Shown: positions 46,433-56,521 of the stretch, one piece after another
Layout: every line of letters starts with the position of its first letter
Numbering within the stretch: the first letter of the stretch is position 1
Source of the DNA: Pseudomonas pseudonitroreducens
GTDB lineage: Bacteria > Pseudomonadota > Gammaproteobacteria > Pseudomonadales > Pseudomonadaceae
Length of the DNA: 64,000 nucleotides
Assembly: GCF_021603645.1 (NCBI RefSeq)
Contig: NZ_BQHJ01000013.1
Span: 124,001 to 188,000 of the forward strand
Direction of reading: 5' to 3'
Program-made: the position numbers and the translations under genes
Notes under the pieces: generated by a model
What the model was told of the DNA's origin: nothing
The model's input: only the letters and a program-made list of their open reading frames with translations
Database searches by the model: none

Positions 46433-46480
46433 CAAGCCGCGAACTCGCTCAGTGCTGGCACTGTGCAAGTTCGCGGCTTG
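46433..46480. other. Nested inverted repeat after ycgL
   Basis: Outer arms CAAGCCGCGAACT (46433-46445) and AGTTCGCGGCTTG (46468-46480) are perfect complements; inside is a second perfect stem CAGTGC-TG-GCACTG (46450-46463). There is no T-run. A further palindrome GCGCA-TTA-TGCGC follows (46483-46495). The 249-bp gap before the ghrA-like gene therefore holds several stems and may be a structured leader or a rho-independent-like 3' end. Confidence 0.5.
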
Positions 46481-46657
46481 AGCGCATTATGCGCTCAGAA
46501 ACAGGGTTCAACGGAGCGGAACGCTTGGTCTCTGGCTGTGTCTATAGCCGCCTGACTTCCCTAGAACTGACCACGTTTATCCCAGGGAAGCTCCCTTGAA
46601 GCGAGTCCAGATGCGCCAGCCGGAAATGCTCCACCGTTCGAAGCGAAAGGCCTGACC

Positions 46658-47590
46658 ATGCGCCTGCTCGTACTCGATCGCGAACACTCCCTCTACGCCG
46701 CCCTGCTGATGGCGGCCGAACCCCGTTTGACGGTGATCTCCGGCAACAACCCCGACACCCTGGTGGAGGCGGCGGCAGAGTGCCCGGTGTGGCTCGGCGA
46801 GCCGACCCTGGCGGCACAACTGCTGCGCCAGGGCGTGCATCCGGTATGGATCCAGTCCAGCTGGGCGGGCATCACCCCGCTACTGGCCGACGACCTCCCC
46901 AAGGATTACGCCCTGACCCGTGCCGTCGGCATCTTCGGCCAGGTCATGACCGAATACCTGCTCACCTACATGCTTGCCCACGAACGCCAGTTCCTCGGCC
47001 GCCTGGCCAGCCAGGTCGGCGTGCAGTGGGACGACCGCGCCCCGGGCAGCCTGAGCGGTCGGCAGATACTCATTGTCGGCACCGGTGAGATCGGCCAGGC
47101 GGTGGCACACATGCTGGCGCCCTTCGGCGTGGACCTGGTCGGCGTGGCGAAGAACCCGCGCGCGCTGGTGCCCTTTGGGCGCATGGGCGGGCTGGATGAC
47201 CTGCCGCGCCTGGCCGAGACCGCCGACTATGTGATCAACCTGCTGCCCGACACGCCGGAAACCGCGGATATCTACAACCTCGCGTTGTTCCAGCGGATGA
47301 AGCCCACCGCATTGTTCCTCAATGCCGGGCGCGGCACTTCGGTGGTCGACGAGGACCTGGTCGCGGCGCTGGAAGCCAACCAGCTGGCCGGCGCGGTGAT
47401 CGACGTCTGTCGCCAGGAGCCGCTGCCGACTTCGCACCCGTTCTGGCACACACCACGCCTGCTGCTGACCGGCCACACCGCCGCGCCGACGCTGCCGAGC
47501 CTGCTGATCGACCTGTTCCGCGACAACCTCACGCGCTTCTGGGCGGGACAGGCGATGCGCGGCGAGGTGGATTTCTCCCGCGGTTACTGA
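46658..47590 (+). CDS. ghrA: D-2-hydroxyacid dehydrogenase (glyoxylate/hydroxypyruvate reductase-like)
   Basis: A 310-residue NAD(P)-dependent reductase. Rossmann motif LIVGTGEIGQAVAHML, LLPDTPETADIYN, catalytic Arg in LNAGRGTSVVDEDL, Glu in VCRQEPLP and His in LTGHTAAPTLP. It resembles GhrA, which reduces glyoxylate and hydroxypyruvate. The exact substrate is not certain. A terminator and REP follow. Confidence 0.84.
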   Translation: MRLLVLDREHSLYAALLMAAEPRLTVISGNNPDTLVEAAAECPVWLGEPTLAAQLLRQGVHPVWIQSSWAGITPLLADDLPKDYALTRAVGIFGQVMTEYLLTYMLAHERQFLGRLASQVGVQWDDRAPGSLSGRQILIVGTGEIGQAVAHMLAPFGVDLVGVAKNPRALVPFGRMGGLDDLPRLAETADYVINLLPDTPETADIYNLALFQRMKPTALFLNAGRGTSVVDEDLVAALEANQLAGAVIDVCRQEPLPTSHPFWHTPRLLLTGHTAAPTLPSLLIDLFRDNLTRFWAGQAMRGEVDFSRGY

Positions 47591-47605
47591 TCGTTGCGTA
47601 CATGA

Positions 47606-47629
47606 AAAAGGCCCCTTTCGGGGCCTTTT
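47606..47629 (+). terminator. Intrinsic terminator after the ghrA-like gene
   Basis: AAAAGGCCCC-TTTC-GGGGCCTTTT followed by more T residues. Confidence 0.9.
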
Positions 47630-47640
47630 CTTTTGCTCTG

Positions 47641-47714
47641 CTGTAGGAGCGAGCTTGCTCGCGAATCTGCACGGTACGGAGCTATGCGGTTCGCGAGCAA
47701 GCTCGCTCCTACAA
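47641..47714. repeat. REP pair between convergent genes
   Basis: CTGTAGGAGCGAGCTTGCTC and inverted CGAGCAAGCTCGCTCCTACA flank about 25 bp. Confidence 0.88.
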
Positions 47715-47737
47715 GTGCGGAAGCCCGGGGCGGGGGC

Positions 47738-48331
47738 TTACAGCGAGAAATCGCCCTCGGCGACGATCTCCGCCAGCGGCCGGCGCGCATTCGGTACTTC
47801 GCGGGCCTGCAGGCTCTCGGAGAGGATCGACTTGTCGCCCAGTTTGCCGATGGCGATCACCGCGTGGATCTCGTGATCCGCCGGGACCTTCAGCTCGCTG
47901 CGCGCCAGTTCGCGGTCGAAACCGGCCATGCCATGGGTATGCCAGCCCGCCAGGCTCGCCTGCAGAGCGAGGAAGCCCCACGCCGAACCCGTGTCGAAAC
48001 TGTGCCACAGGGCAGGCTTCTCTTCGCTGGAGCCGGGCGGAGCGAAGGTGGTCTTGGACAGCACCACCACCAGCGCCGAGGCGTGTTGCGCCCAGCCGCG
48101 GTTGAACTCGCCGAGCAGGTTCAGGTAGCGCTGCCAGTTCGGCGTGTCGCGCAGGGCGAAGAGGAAGCGCCAGGGCTGCGAGTTGAAGGAGGACGGCGCC
48201 CAGCGCGCGGCCTCGATGAAGCTCAGCAGAGTCTCCTGGGGAATGGCTTCGCCGCTGAAGGCGCGGGGCGACCAGCGATTGATGAACTGCGGGTCGATGG
48301 GGTGCTCGGAAACGCGAGGGTTGGCGCTCAT
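47738..48331 (-). CDS. Nitroreductase-family FMN oxidoreductase
   Basis: A 197-residue flavoprotein subunit (FMN-dependent dimer). INRWSPRAFSGEAIP holds the FMN-binding Arg/Ser region, AARWAPSSFNSQPWRFLFA the active-site loop, and GFLALQASLAGWHTHGMAGFD the second conserved block. It reduces nitroaromatics or enoyl-type substrates with NAD(P)H; the physiological substrate is unknown. Single-gene transcript. Confidence 0.85.
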   Translation of the reverse strand: MSANPRVSEHPIDPQFINRWSPRAFSGEAIPQETLLSFIEAARWAPSSFNSQPWRFLFALRDTPNWQRYLNLLGEFNRGWAQHASALVVVLSKTTFAPPGSSEEKPALWHSFDTGSAWGFLALQASLAGWHTHGMAGFDRELARSELKVPADHEIHAVIAIGKLGDKSILSESLQAREVPNARRPLAEIVAEGDFSL

Positions 48332-48578
48332 GGTGGCTCCTTGAAGGGCGTGGAATCTGCCGATGGTGCCGTGGTCGGCCGGGCATCGCGGTGGGGGCGG
48401 GCGGCTGGTGGGTCTCGCGGCACTGGTAGCAGGCAGGCGGACCGGGCCCGTGGGGCGATCAAACTAACCAGCGCGACGCGCTCTGGCAAGCGCCGCGCGG
48501 TCAATGGTCGCCTGCGCTTGGCCTTACTGCTCGCGAGGCTTAAACTTTGCGCCCCGTGAAATAGCACCTGATTAAAAA

Positions 48579-49028
48579 ATGGCCGCCAAAGTCGAACCCT
48601 TCTGGAAACGCAAGACCCTCGACCAGCTCGATCAGGAAGAGTGGGAGTCGCTGTGCGATGGCTGCGGCCTGTGCTGCCTGCAGAAGCTGGAGGACGAGGA
48701 CGACGGTACCGTCTACTACACGCGCATTGCCTGCAAGCTGCTGGACCTGAAGACCTGCCGCTGCACCGATTACGCCAACCGCCGCGCCAGCGTACCCGAC
48801 TGCATCCAGCTCACTCCGGCCCAGGCCGACGAGTTCCGGTGGCTGCCGCCAACCTGCGGCTATCGCCTGGTATCCGAAGGCAAGGACCTGCCGCTGTGGC
48901 ACCATCTGGTCTGCGGTGATCCGGACGCGGTGCACCACGAGCGCATTTCGCAGTCCGGACGCATGCTCGCCGAGGGTTCGGTAGCGGAGGACGATTGGGA
49001 AGAGCACCTGATCTTCCGCGCCGGCTGA
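48579..49028 (+). CDS. ycgN: YcgN/UPF0260 cysteine-cluster protein
   Basis: A 149-residue soluble protein of the zinc/iron-chelating CxxCxxCC family: CDGCGLCC near residue 28, then [17 protein letters not shown] and PDCIQLT, a large Cys set likely to bind a metal cluster. The function is not established. The 247 bp upstream hold no gene. Confidence 0.88.
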   Translation: MAAKVEPFWKRKTLDQLDQEEWESLCDGCGLCCLQKLEDEDDGTVYYTRIACKLLDLKTCRCTDYANRRASVPDCIQLTPAQADEFRWLPPTCGYRLVSEGKDLPLWHHLVCGDPDAVHHERISQSGRMLAEGSVAEDDWEEHLIFRAG

Positions 49029-49029
49029 G

Positions 49030-49377
49030 TCAGCCCAGCGCCTGCGTGCGCAACCAGTAGCAGGCTTCCTCACCTGTCAGTGGGGCCTCGCCATCCGGCA
49101 GGTCCACGCGCTTTTCCCATAGCGGGAACCAGCGGTCATCTTGCTCGTCGTCGATGGTCGCCGGGCGCACCTGCGTGCGCAAGCGCCGTTCGCAGGCGCC
49201 CCATTGCACGAAGTTGACCTGCGCCTCGATCAGGCTCACGGCGTTGGCACCGCCGCGTGCGTCGGGGAAGCACAGCTGCAGGTGATCATCTTCCCAACAG
49301 CAGATCTCGCAGGTTTCGTACGACCCCGGAGGGTCGCCGAAACTGAAGTAGCCGCAGCAGGGGCAGGTGTAGAGCAT
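49030..49377 (-). CDS. CPCC-family cysteine-rich protein
   Basis: A 115-residue protein starting [20 protein letters not shown], then ETCEICCWEDD, the CPCC motif pair expected to bind zinc, and a NAVSLIEAQVNFVQWGACE helix typical of the family (PF14206). Its ATG overlaps the ptrB stop by one base (TGATG), so it is translated downstream of ptrB. Role unknown. Confidence 0.8.
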   Translation of the reverse strand: MLYTCPCCGYFSFGDPPGSYETCEICCWEDDHLQLCFPDARGGANAVSLIEAQVNFVQWGACERRLRTQVRPATIDDEQDDRWFPLWEKRVDLPDGEAPLTGEEACYWLRTQALG

Positions 49378-51437
49378 CAGGCGTTGCCTTCGATGCCCAG
49401 TACCTTGAACAGGAAGGCGTACTCCAGCGCGACATCCTTCAGGCCCTGGTAGCGGCCGCTCATGCCGCCGTGGCCGGCGCCCAGGTCGGTCTTGAGCAGC
49501 AGCAGGCGCTCGTCGGTCTTGCTGACGCGCAGCTTGGCCACCCACTTGGCGGCTTCCCAGTACTGCACGCGGCTGTCGTTGTAGCCGGCCACCACCAGGA
49601 GTGCCGGGTAGTCCTGGGCGCTGACGTTCTCGTAGGGCGCGTAGGCACGGATGCGCTCGTAGACCTCAGGCTCCTGCGGATTGCCCCACTCGTCGTACTC
49701 GGTGACGGTCAGTGGCAGGTCAGGGTTGAGCATGCTGTTGAGCACGTCGACGAAGGGCACTTCGGCAATGGCGGCGGCGAACAGCTGCGGGCTCTGGTTG
49801 AGCACTGCACCGATCAGCAGGCCGCCGGCGCTGCCGCCGCTGATGGCCAGTTGCGCCGGGGTGCTGTAGCCGTGGCTCAGCAGGTGCTCGGCACAGGCGA
49901 TGAAGTCGCTGAAGGTGTTCTGCTTGTGCTCCAGCTTGCCGGCGCGGTACCAGGCTTCACCCAGTTCGCCGCCGCCGCGCACATGGGCGATGGCGAAGAC
50001 GAAGCCGCGCTCGAGCAGGCTCAGGCGCGCGTGAGAGAACCAGGGGTCGAGGCTCTCGCCGTAGGCGCCGTAGCCGTAGAGGTAGAGTGGCGCCGGCTGG
50101 CCACGAGCGATGCTCTCGAGCACATCGCGGCGGCCGACCAGGCTGATCGGCACCTGTACGCCGTCGCGGGCGACCGCCCAGAGGCGGCGGCTTTCATAGG
50201 CGTCGGCATCGAACGGGCCTTCCACCGGGGTCTGCTTCAATACCTTCTGTTCGCCGCTGGAAAGCTCCAGCTGGCGGATCTGCGCCGGACGGTTGAGGGC
50301 TTCATAGCGCAGGCGGATCACCGCGCTGTCGAACTCCAGGCTGTCCTGCACGTAGAGGTTGTAGGCGGCGTCCGGCAGGTCGACACGGTGCGCCGGTTGG
50401 CCGTGCGGGTGGACTTCGACGATCGGCAGGCCGCCTTCGCGCAGGCTCAGGGTCAGCGCGCTGGCGCTCAGGGTCAGGCCTTCGAGCATCACGTCGTCGC
50501 GGTGCGCCACCAGCTCGCGCCAATGGGGGCGCATCGGCTGCGCTTCGCTGGCCTGGTAGAGGGCGAAGTTGATGCCGGTCTGGTTGCTGCGGATCAGCCA
50601 GGCCCAGTCACCCTCAAGACGACCGTGGTCCGGATAGTACTCGTGGCCTTCCTCGCGGGGCGCCAGGCAGACGAACTCGCCTTCCGGCGTGCTGGCGTCC
50701 AGTACCCAGGCCTCACTGGTGGTCTTGCTGTTCAGCAGCAGCACCAGTTGGCGCTCGGAGCTGGCGCGGTAGCAGTTGAGGAAGAAGCGTCCGTCAGATT
50801 CCTCGAAGATCAGCTGTGCGCCGCTTTCGCCCAGGCGATGGCGGTAGAGTTTGTGCGGACGGTGGGTGTCGTCCAGCTCGCCGAAGAACAGCGTGCGGTT
50901 GTCGTTGGCCCAGGTCAGGCTGCCATCGCAATCGTCGAAGGGCAGGGTGGTGACGCTGCCATCAGCCAGTTCCTTCACGTACAGGGTATATATCTCGTCG
51001 CCACTGGTATCCAGGCTGTAGGCCAGCTTCGAATGATCGGGACTGATGCTGAAGGCACCGACCGACAGGAAACCGTCGCCAGCCAGGGCGTTCGGGTCCA
51101 GCAGCAACTGCTCGGCGCTCTCGTCGACGCTCAGCGAACCATCGGCCGGGCGCGGGCTGCGGTAGTGGCGCGGGTACTCGTCGCCAGCCGTGGTGCGCTG
51201 GTAATAGAGCCAGGGGCCCCAGGGCGTGGGCAGCGACAGGTCGGTCTCGCGGATACGGCTCTTGATCTCCTGGAACAGCGATTCGCGCAGGTTCGTCTGA
51301 GGAAGAAGCCGATCTTCGAGGTAGGCATTTTCTGCTTTCAGGTACTCGAGGACGTCTTCCGCATCGCGGTTTTCCAGCCAGGCGTAAGGATCGGCGGCGG
51401 CCTCGCGGCGGGCGATGGGGGGCTGGCGGTCAGTCAT
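49377..51437 (-). CDS. ptrB: Oligopeptidase B (prolyl oligopeptidase family)
   Basis: A 686-residue cytoplasmic serine peptidase that cuts small peptides after Arg or Lys. N-terminal seven-bladed propeller (begins [20 protein letters not shown]), C-terminal alpha/beta hydrolase with the nucleophile in SGGSAGGLL, Asp in NDSRVQYWE and His in AGHGGMSG. The start at 51437 gives [13 protein letters not shown]; upstream Met codons lie in non-coding sequence. Confidence 0.92.
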   Translation of the reverse strand: MTDRQPPIARREAAADPYAWLENRDAEDVLEYLKAENAYLEDRLLPQTNLRESLFQEIKSRIRETDLSLPTPWGPWLYYQRTTAGDEYPRHYRSPRPADGSLSVDESAEQLLLDPNALAGDGFLSVGAFSISPDHSKLAYSLDTSGDEIYTLYVKELADGSVTTLPFDDCDGSLTWANDNRTLFFGELDDTHRPHKLYRHRLGESGAQLIFEESDGRFFLNCYRASSERQLVLLLNSKTTSEAWVLDASTPEGEFVCLAPREEGHEYYPDHGRLEGDWAWLIRSNQTGINFALYQASEAQPMRPHWRELVAHRDDVMLEGLTLSASALTLSLREGGLPIVEVHPHGQPAHRVDLPDAAYNLYVQDSLEFDSAVIRLRYEALNRPAQIRQLELSSGEQKVLKQTPVEGPFDADAYESRRLWAVARDGVQVPISLVGRRDVLESIARGQPAPLYLYGYGAYGESLDPWFSHARLSLLERGFVFAIAHVRGGGELGEAWYRAGKLEHKQNTFSDFIACAEHLLSHGYSTPAQLAISGGSAGGLLIGAVLNQSPQLFAAAIAEVPFVDVLNSMLNPDLPLTVTEYDEWGNPQEPEVYERIRAYAPYENVSAQDYPALLVVAGYNDSRVQYWEAAKWVAKLRVSKTDERLLLLKTDLGAGHGGMSGRYQGLKDVALEYAFLFKVLGIEGNA

Positions 51438-51540
51438 GGCGAATCCTCGGCGGCGGCATGGATGACGCCTGGCTGCGCACCCACGGGGAAAAGGAGCTAT
51501 CATACGCACCCCTCTGTCGACACCGCACGTACGTACGCGC

Positions 51541-52011
51541 ATGAACGAACACGATTACACGCTTGCCTGGGGCGCCTATATCGCCGCCGGCCTTGGCCTG
51601 ACCCTGGTCTGGTTCCTGATGACCGGCTGGATGTGGCGCTGGCTGCGCGAACCCCTGCGGGTGATCGTCATCGTCCTGCTGTTCACCCCGACCCCAGTGG
51701 ACCCGGCGAACAACCTGTACGCCCCGGCGATCGCGATCACCGCGCTGGATGTGGTGTTCAAGGTAGGCAACAACGCCTGGCGCGCCGTCTCCGATCTCGC
51801 CCTGGTACTGCTCGCGGCGTTTGGCCTGTACCTGCTGTTCGTGCTGATCCGCTGGCCGCTGGAGCGCTCCATGAAGAAGCGCCGCCAGGAGAAGATCGAC
51901 GAAGACGAGCCGACCCTGCGCCAGTTGATGCAGCCTGAACTGGTTGAGGGCGTGGACTCCCACCCCAGCGAACGGCACGACAACCGCGCGCGGATCGAAC
52001 CGCGCCTGTAG
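51541..52011 (+). CDS. Inner-membrane protein, three helices, unknown role
   Basis: A 156-residue membrane protein with helices at about 10-28, 40-60 and 80-103 (YIAAGLGLTLVWFLMTGWMW; RVIVIVLLFTPTPVDPANNLYAP; DLALVLLAAFGLYLLFVL), and a charged C-terminal tail with KKRRQEKIDEDEPTLRQLM. The FTPTPVDP segment is conserved in Pseudomonas homologues as I recall. No function can be assigned. Confidence 0.72.
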   Translation: MNEHDYTLAWGAYIAAGLGLTLVWFLMTGWMWRWLREPLRVIVIVLLFTPTPVDPANNLYAPAIAITALDVVFKVGNNAWRAVSDLALVLLAAFGLYLLFVLIRWPLERSMKKRRQEKIDEDEPTLRQLMQPELVEGVDSHPSERHDNRARIEPRL

Positions 52012-52075
52012 TCCGGCCTTGCGTCCCGCCCTGCACGCGTCCAGCATGAACTGAACGGCCTTTCGAGGAGTTCCC

Positions 52076-52522
52076 ATGGACTGCGTGTTCTGTGCCATCG
52101 CGGCCGGTCGCGTGCCGGCCCGTACCCTCTACGAAGACGATCATTTCATCGTGCTGCTGGACATCTATCCGCTGCGCCCTGCGCACCTGCTGCTGGTGGC
52201 CCGCGAGCACGCGACCTTTCTGCACCAGCTCTCCGAGGCGGCGCAGCAGGACCTGATCCCGCTGGCCGAGCGCATGCAGCGTGTGTTGCGCCGCGCGGGC
52301 TATGGGCGGGTCGGCATCAACCTGCTGGTCAACGATGGTCCTGCGGCCAACCAGCATGTCCCACATTTTCATCTGCACCTTATCCCGCGCGAGTTGAGCG
52401 ACTTGCCGGCGCTGCTGCTGCGCGCACTCACGCGGTTCCTGCCGTTGGGGCGGAAAAGGATGCAGAATCGCCTGGAACGCGAGCTGCATCAGCTGCGCGA
52501 GGCACTGATGGAGGAGAACTGA
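52076..52522 (+). CDS. HIT-family nucleotide-binding protein
   Basis: A 148-residue histidine-triad protein: CVFCAIAAGRVPARTLYEDDHFIVLLDIYPLRPAHLLLVAREH and the triad HVPHFHLHLIPRE. HIT enzymes hydrolyse nucleotide phosphoramidates or transfer nucleotides. It lies 4 bp before the glutamine-amidotransferase gene, hence an operon. Confidence 0.88.
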   Translation: MDCVFCAIAAGRVPARTLYEDDHFIVLLDIYPLRPAHLLLVAREHATFLHQLSEAAQQDLIPLAERMQRVLRRAGYGRVGINLLVNDGPAANQHVPHFHLHLIPRELSDLPALLLRALTRFLPLGRKRMQNRLERELHQLREALMEEN

Positions 52523-52525
52523 TTC

Positions 52526-53299
52526 ATGTGCGAGTTGCTCGGCATGAGCGCCAACGTCCCGACGGACATCGTCTTCAGCTTCACCGGGCTGATGCAGCGC
52601 GGCGGCGGCACCGGCCCGCACCGCGACGGCTGGGGCATCGCCTTCTATGAAGGACGCGGAGTGCGGCTGTTCCAGGATCCGACTGCGAGCGTCGACTCGG
52701 AAGTCGCGCGCTTGGTGCAGCGCTACCCGATCAAGAGCGAGTCGGTCATCGGCCATATCCGTCAGGCCAACGTCGGCAAGGTCTGCCTCTCCAACACCCA
52801 CCCCTTCGTGCGTGAAATGGGCGGGCGCTACTGGACATTCGCCCACAACGGCCAGCTTGCCGACTTTCATCCCGAACCCGGGCTCTATCGCGCCGTGGGC
52901 GATACCGACAGCGAAGCGGCGTTCTGCGATCTGCTCAATCGTGTGCGCCGCGCCTTCCCCGAGCCGGTGCCGGTGGAAGTGCTGTTGCCCACCCTGGTCA
53001 CCGCTTGCGCGTCGTATCGTGAGAAGGGGGTGTTCAACTGCCTGCTCAGTGACGGCGACTGGCTGTTCACCTTCTGCAGCACCAAGCTGGCCTGGATCAC
53101 CCGCCGTGCGCCGTTCGGCCCGGCGCGGCTGCGCGATGCCGACCTGACCGTGGACTTCCAGTCGGAAACCACGCCCAACGACGTGGTGACGGTGATCGCG
53201 ACCGAGCCGCTGACCGATAACGAGAACTGGACCCTGATGCAGGGCGGCGAATGGATGCTCTGGTGGCGCGGCGAGATCGTCACCCAGGGGCGTATCTGA
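52526..53299 (+). CDS. Class II glutamine amidotransferase, YafJ-like
   Basis: A 257-residue Ntn hydrolase. Met is followed by the nucleophile Cys2 ([12 protein letters not shown]), then [35 protein letters not shown] and [12 protein letters not shown], the amidotransferase pocket. It lacks a synthetase domain, so ammonia is used by an unknown partner. YafJ family. Confidence 0.87.
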   Translation: MCELLGMSANVPTDIVFSFTGLMQRGGGTGPHRDGWGIAFYEGRGVRLFQDPTASVDSEVARLVQRYPIKSESVIGHIRQANVGKVCLSNTHPFVREMGGRYWTFAHNGQLADFHPEPGLYRAVGDTDSEAAFCDLLNRVRRAFPEPVPVEVLLPTLVTACASYREKGVFNCLLSDGDWLFTFCSTKLAWITRRAPFGPARLRDADLTVDFQSETTPNDVVTVIATEPLTDNENWTLMQGGEWMLWWRGEIVTQGRI

Positions 53300-53397
53300 G
53301 CGGGACGTGAGGCAGTCCCGGAAGTGGTGGGACGCGATGGGCGAGAATCGCCGCTGCCTTGCCTCTGGCATGCAGCTCACAAGAACAAGGGGGAAAC

Positions 53398-53922
53398 ATG
53401 CTGCGCAGTTACATTCGCATGGTGCTGTTCGCGCTGGGCCTGATGGTCGCGGTGCAGGTGCCGGGCTTCATCAAGGACTACGCACAACGCGTCGATGCCC
53501 ACCGTATCGAGGCGGCCCAGGCGCTGGAAGGCTTCAAGGGGACTTCCGGGCAGTTCTTCCAAGGCGACCTGAATGCTCTGGTGGCGCACTATCGCGGCAG
53601 CCCGGACCCGGTTTTCCAGCGCGATGCCGACAATATCGAGCGGCTGATGCGCCGCGCCCAGCTGTTCGAGAACGAATGGCAGGCCCTGCAGGGCACCTGG
53701 TACCAGCGCGCCGTGCACATGGTGACGGCGCCGAACCACGAGCTGCTGCAGGAGACCTATGCCAATTATCGCTACCAGGTGGTGCTGGAGCCCGAGGCCA
53801 TCGGCTGGGCGCTGGCCGGCGGCCTGCTGCTGGCCTGGATTGCCGAGGTGCTGATGGCCTCGGTGGCGGCGCTGGTCGGCCTGGGCGACAACCGCCGCGC
53901 TTCGCGGCGGCACTGGAACTGA
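53398..53922 (+). CDS. DUF2937 membrane protein
   Basis: A 174-residue protein with an N-terminal helix (SYIRMVLFALGLMVAVQVPGF), a long periplasmic middle of about 110 residues, and a C-terminal helix (AIGWALAGGLLLAWIAEVLM). These match the DUF2937 family. AGGGGG precedes the ATG at 53398. Unknown function. Confidence 0.8.
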   Translation: MLRSYIRMVLFALGLMVAVQVPGFIKDYAQRVDAHRIEAAQALEGFKGTSGQFFQGDLNALVAHYRGSPDPVFQRDADNIERLMRRAQLFENEWQALQGTWYQRAVHMVTAPNHELLQETYANYRYQVVLEPEAIGWALAGGLLLAWIAEVLMASVAALVGLGDNRRASRRHWN

Positions 53923-53939
53923 TACCGCCGACGGCTTTT

Positions 53940-54033
53940 CTGTAGGAGCGAGCTTGCTCGCGAACCCTTGTCAACCTGACGTCCTGCTGTCAGGCGGGAC
54001 ACCGATGTTCGCGAGCAAGCTCGCTCCTGCAAG
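53940..54033. repeat. REP pair between convergent DUF2937 and aceK genes
   Basis: CTGTAGGAGCGAGCTTGCTC and the inverted partner with CGAGCAAGCTCGCTCCTGCA flank about 40 bp, which itself contains the inverted repeat CCTGACG...CTGTCAGG. Confidence 0.85.
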
Positions 54034-54050
54034 GTGGTGCCTGAGGTCCG

Positions 54051-55787
54051 CTACCGCGCCAGTGCTTCTTCTGGCGACTCATGCCGGCGGTAGGGGAAGA
54101 CATCGATCACTTTTCCCGCGCGAATCTGCTCCTGCAGCCCCTTCCAGTAATCCGCGTCGAACAGGTTGCCGTGCAGCTTGGCGAATTGCCGGCGCAGCTT
54201 CAGGTCGACGAACAGGAAGCGTGGGAATTCCTCCGGGAACACGTCCATCGGCCCCACCGAGTACCAGGGCTCGGATGACATCTCGTCCTCCTCGTAGCGC
54301 GCCGGCGGGATGTGGCGGAAATTCACTTCGGTCAGGTAGCTGATCTCGTCGTAGTCGTAGAACACCACCCTGCCGTGGCGGGTGACGCCGAAGTTCTTCA
54401 GCAGCATGTCGCCGGGGAAGATGTTCGCCGCCGCCAGTTGCTTGATCGCCAGCCCGTAGTCATACAGTGCCTCGTGTACCTGGGCTTCGGTGGCGTGCTC
54501 GAGGTAGAGGTTCAGCGGCGTCATGCGGCGCTCGGTCCAGCAGTGGCGGATCAGCACCACGTCGTCTTCCAGCACCACCGTGGAGGGTGCGACGTCCAGC
54601 AGCTCGGCCAGGCAGTCCGGGTCGAACTTGCTCACCGGGAAGCGGAAGTCGGCGAACTGCTGGGTGTCGGCCAGGCGGCCGACGCGGTCGTGGTTCTTCA
54701 CCAACTGGTACTTCTGGATCACCGTGGCGTGGTCTACGGTCTTGGCCGGGTTGAAGTTGTCCTTGATGATCTTGAACACCGTATTGAAGCCGGGCAGGGT
54801 GAACACGCTCATCACCATGCCGCGCACGCCCGGGGCCATGACGAAGCGGTCGTCGGTGGCCGCCAGGTGGTTGATCAGCGCGCGGTAGAACTCGCTCTTG
54901 CCCTGCTTGTAGAAGCCGATGGAGGTGTACAGCTCGGCGATGTGCTTGCCCGGCAGCAGGCGCTTGAGGAAGGCGACCATCTCCGCCGGCACCGGCGCGT
55001 CGACCATGAAGTAGGAGCGGGTGAAGGAGAAGATGATCGAGACCTCGGCCTCGTCGGTGATCACCGTGTCGAACTGGATGCCGCGCCCTTCGTGGTGCAC
55101 CAGCGGGAACACCAGCGGCCATTGCTCCTCGGGGGTGAACAGGCGGCCCACCAGGTAGGCGCCCTTGTTGCGGTAGAACACCGAGCCGATCAGCTCGATG
55201 GTCAGGGTCGGGTCCTTGCACACCCAGTCCGGCAGGTTGGCGTGCAGCAGGTGATCCATGCGCTCCAGGTCGCGCTCGCGGTCGTCGTAGTCCACGGCGA
55301 AGCGGTAGTCGTCGAAGATGTTCTCCAGCGCCTGGCGTAGCTTGCCGCCTGGGCGGTAGAGGCGCGTGTGCGGATCGCGCGAGTGGGCGCGTAGCGCGGG
55401 CCGGGTGGTGTGGACGAACATCGTGCCGTCGCTGATGTTGTCGTGGCTGAACAGGCCGCAGAAGATCGAGTTGAACCAGGTCTCCGCCAGCTCGTCGTCC
55501 AGCCGCGGGTCTATGAGGGTGATGTAGGCGCTCTTGGCGATGGGCCAGCGCTCCACGTCCACCAGGTCGATACCGGCCATGGCGCGGGTCAGGCGCTCGA
55601 CGGTCTCGGCGACCTTTTCCTCGTACAGGTTAATGCGCTCGGCCGAGGCCTGCTGCGCTTCCTGCCAATGTGCCTGTTCGAAGCGTGCGGGCGCGCCGGC
55701 GGTGATCCGGTGGAACTGCGCGCGGTAGTCGTCGAAGCCTTCGAGGATCAGGGTCGCGATCTCGGTCGCCGGCCAGTGCTGAGCCAT
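54051..55787 (-). CDS. aceK: Isocitrate dehydrogenase kinase/phosphatase
   Basis: A 578-residue bifunctional enzyme that inactivates isocitrate dehydrogenase by phosphorylation, sending carbon to the glyoxylate shunt on acetate, and reactivates it. Visible motifs: [46 protein letters not shown] (catalytic Asp/DYDEI kinase core), [14 protein letters not shown] (ATP loop). aceA/aceB are not nearby, as usual in Pseudomonas. Confidence 0.95.
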   Translation of the reverse strand: MAQHWPATEIATLILEGFDDYRAQFHRITAGAPARFEQAHWQEAQQASAERINLYEEKVAETVERLTRAMAGIDLVDVERWPIAKSAYITLIDPRLDDELAETWFNSIFCGLFSHDNISDGTMFVHTTRPALRAHSRDPHTRLYRPGGKLRQALENIFDDYRFAVDYDDRERDLERMDHLLHANLPDWVCKDPTLTIELIGSVFYRNKGAYLVGRLFTPEEQWPLVFPLVHHEGRGIQFDTVITDEAEVSIIFSFTRSYFMVDAPVPAEMVAFLKRLLPGKHIAELYTSIGFYKQGKSEFYRALINHLAATDDRFVMAPGVRGMVMSVFTLPGFNTVFKIIKDNFNPAKTVDHATVIQKYQLVKNHDRVGRLADTQQFADFRFPVSKFDPDCLAELLDVAPSTVVLEDDVVLIRHCWTERRMTPLNLYLEHATEAQVHEALYDYGLAIKQLAAANIFPGDMLLKNFGVTRHGRVVFYDYDEISYLTEVNFRHIPPARYEEDEMSSEPWYSVGPMDVFPEEFPRFLFVDLKLRRQFAKLHGNLFDADYWKGLQEQIRAGKVIDVFPYRRHESPEEALAR

Positions 55788-55938
55788 GGGAGCGCCTCTG
55801 CAGAATTCTTGTGCAGCGAGCTTAGCCACGGCCAACGGCGAGGGAAAGGGCGAATTCTCCGGACGATCCTTCAGCTTTCCCGGGCGTATCCCACGTATGC
55901 TGGTCGGCCCGTTCTTTCTGGCAAGGAGCTGACAAACG

Positions 55939-56436
55939 ATGGACGGCATCCGCATCGAACGCTGCACGGAGCAGCACATCAATGGCCTCGCGGCCCTCTA
56001 CAACGAGCCTGCGGTCGCTCGCCAGCTGCTGCAGATGCCGCACCAGGCGCCGGAGCTATGGCGCAAGCGACTGGTACTGGATGACGAGCGTCGGCTGACG
56101 CTGCTGGCGATGCACCAGGACCAGGTGGTGGGCAGCGCCAGCCTGGAACAGTACCCGCGCGTGCGCCGGGCGCATTGCGGCAGTATCGGCATGGGTGTGG
56201 CAACTGCCTGGCAGGGCCGGGGAGTCGGCACACGCTTGCTGGCGGAACTGATGGAAGTTGCCGACAACTGGATGGGCTTGCGCCGTGTCGAGCTCACCGT
56301 CTTTTCCGACAACCAGCCTGCCATCGCGCTGTACCAGAAGTTCGGCTTCGAGGTGGAGGGGCAATTGCGCGAATACGCCATTCGCGACGGCGTCTACACC
56401 GACGTGCTGAGCATGGCGCGCCTGCGCAGGAGCTGA
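55939..56436 (+). CDS. GNAT acetyltransferase, YhhY/AaaT-like
   Basis: A 165-residue N-acetyltransferase with the acetyl-CoA loop [16 protein letters not shown] and the [24 protein letters not shown] segment. [19 protein letters not shown] and the [17 protein letters not shown] end closely resemble E. coli YhhY (AaaT), an amino-acid N-acetyltransferase. Substrate by homology only. Confidence 0.84.
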   Translation: MDGIRIERCTEQHINGLAALYNEPAVARQLLQMPHQAPELWRKRLVLDDERRLTLLAMHQDQVVGSASLEQYPRVRRAHCGSIGMGVATAWQGRGVGTRLLAELMEVADNWMGLRRVELTVFSDNQPAIALYQKFGFEVEGQLREYAIRDGVYTDVLSMARLRRS

Positions 56437-56521
56437 TGGTGGACTTTGAAAGTCAGCTGTGGATGGATGTGATTCTCCACCAGCGTAGTCTGGTGGCCTA
56501 CCTGCCCTGGAGCTGTTCGCG

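Noticed and set aside
51521-51540. CACGTACGTACGCG palindrome as an operator
   Set aside because: Short alternating sequence just before a start codon; likely chance.
49470-51938. An 822-codon open frame antisense to ptrB
   Set aside because: Shadow of ptrB; it also runs through the promoter and start of the neighbouring gene.
51758-53380. A 540-codon minus-strand frame over the HIT and amidotransferase genes
   Set aside because: Both genes on the plus strand have clear catalytic motifs.
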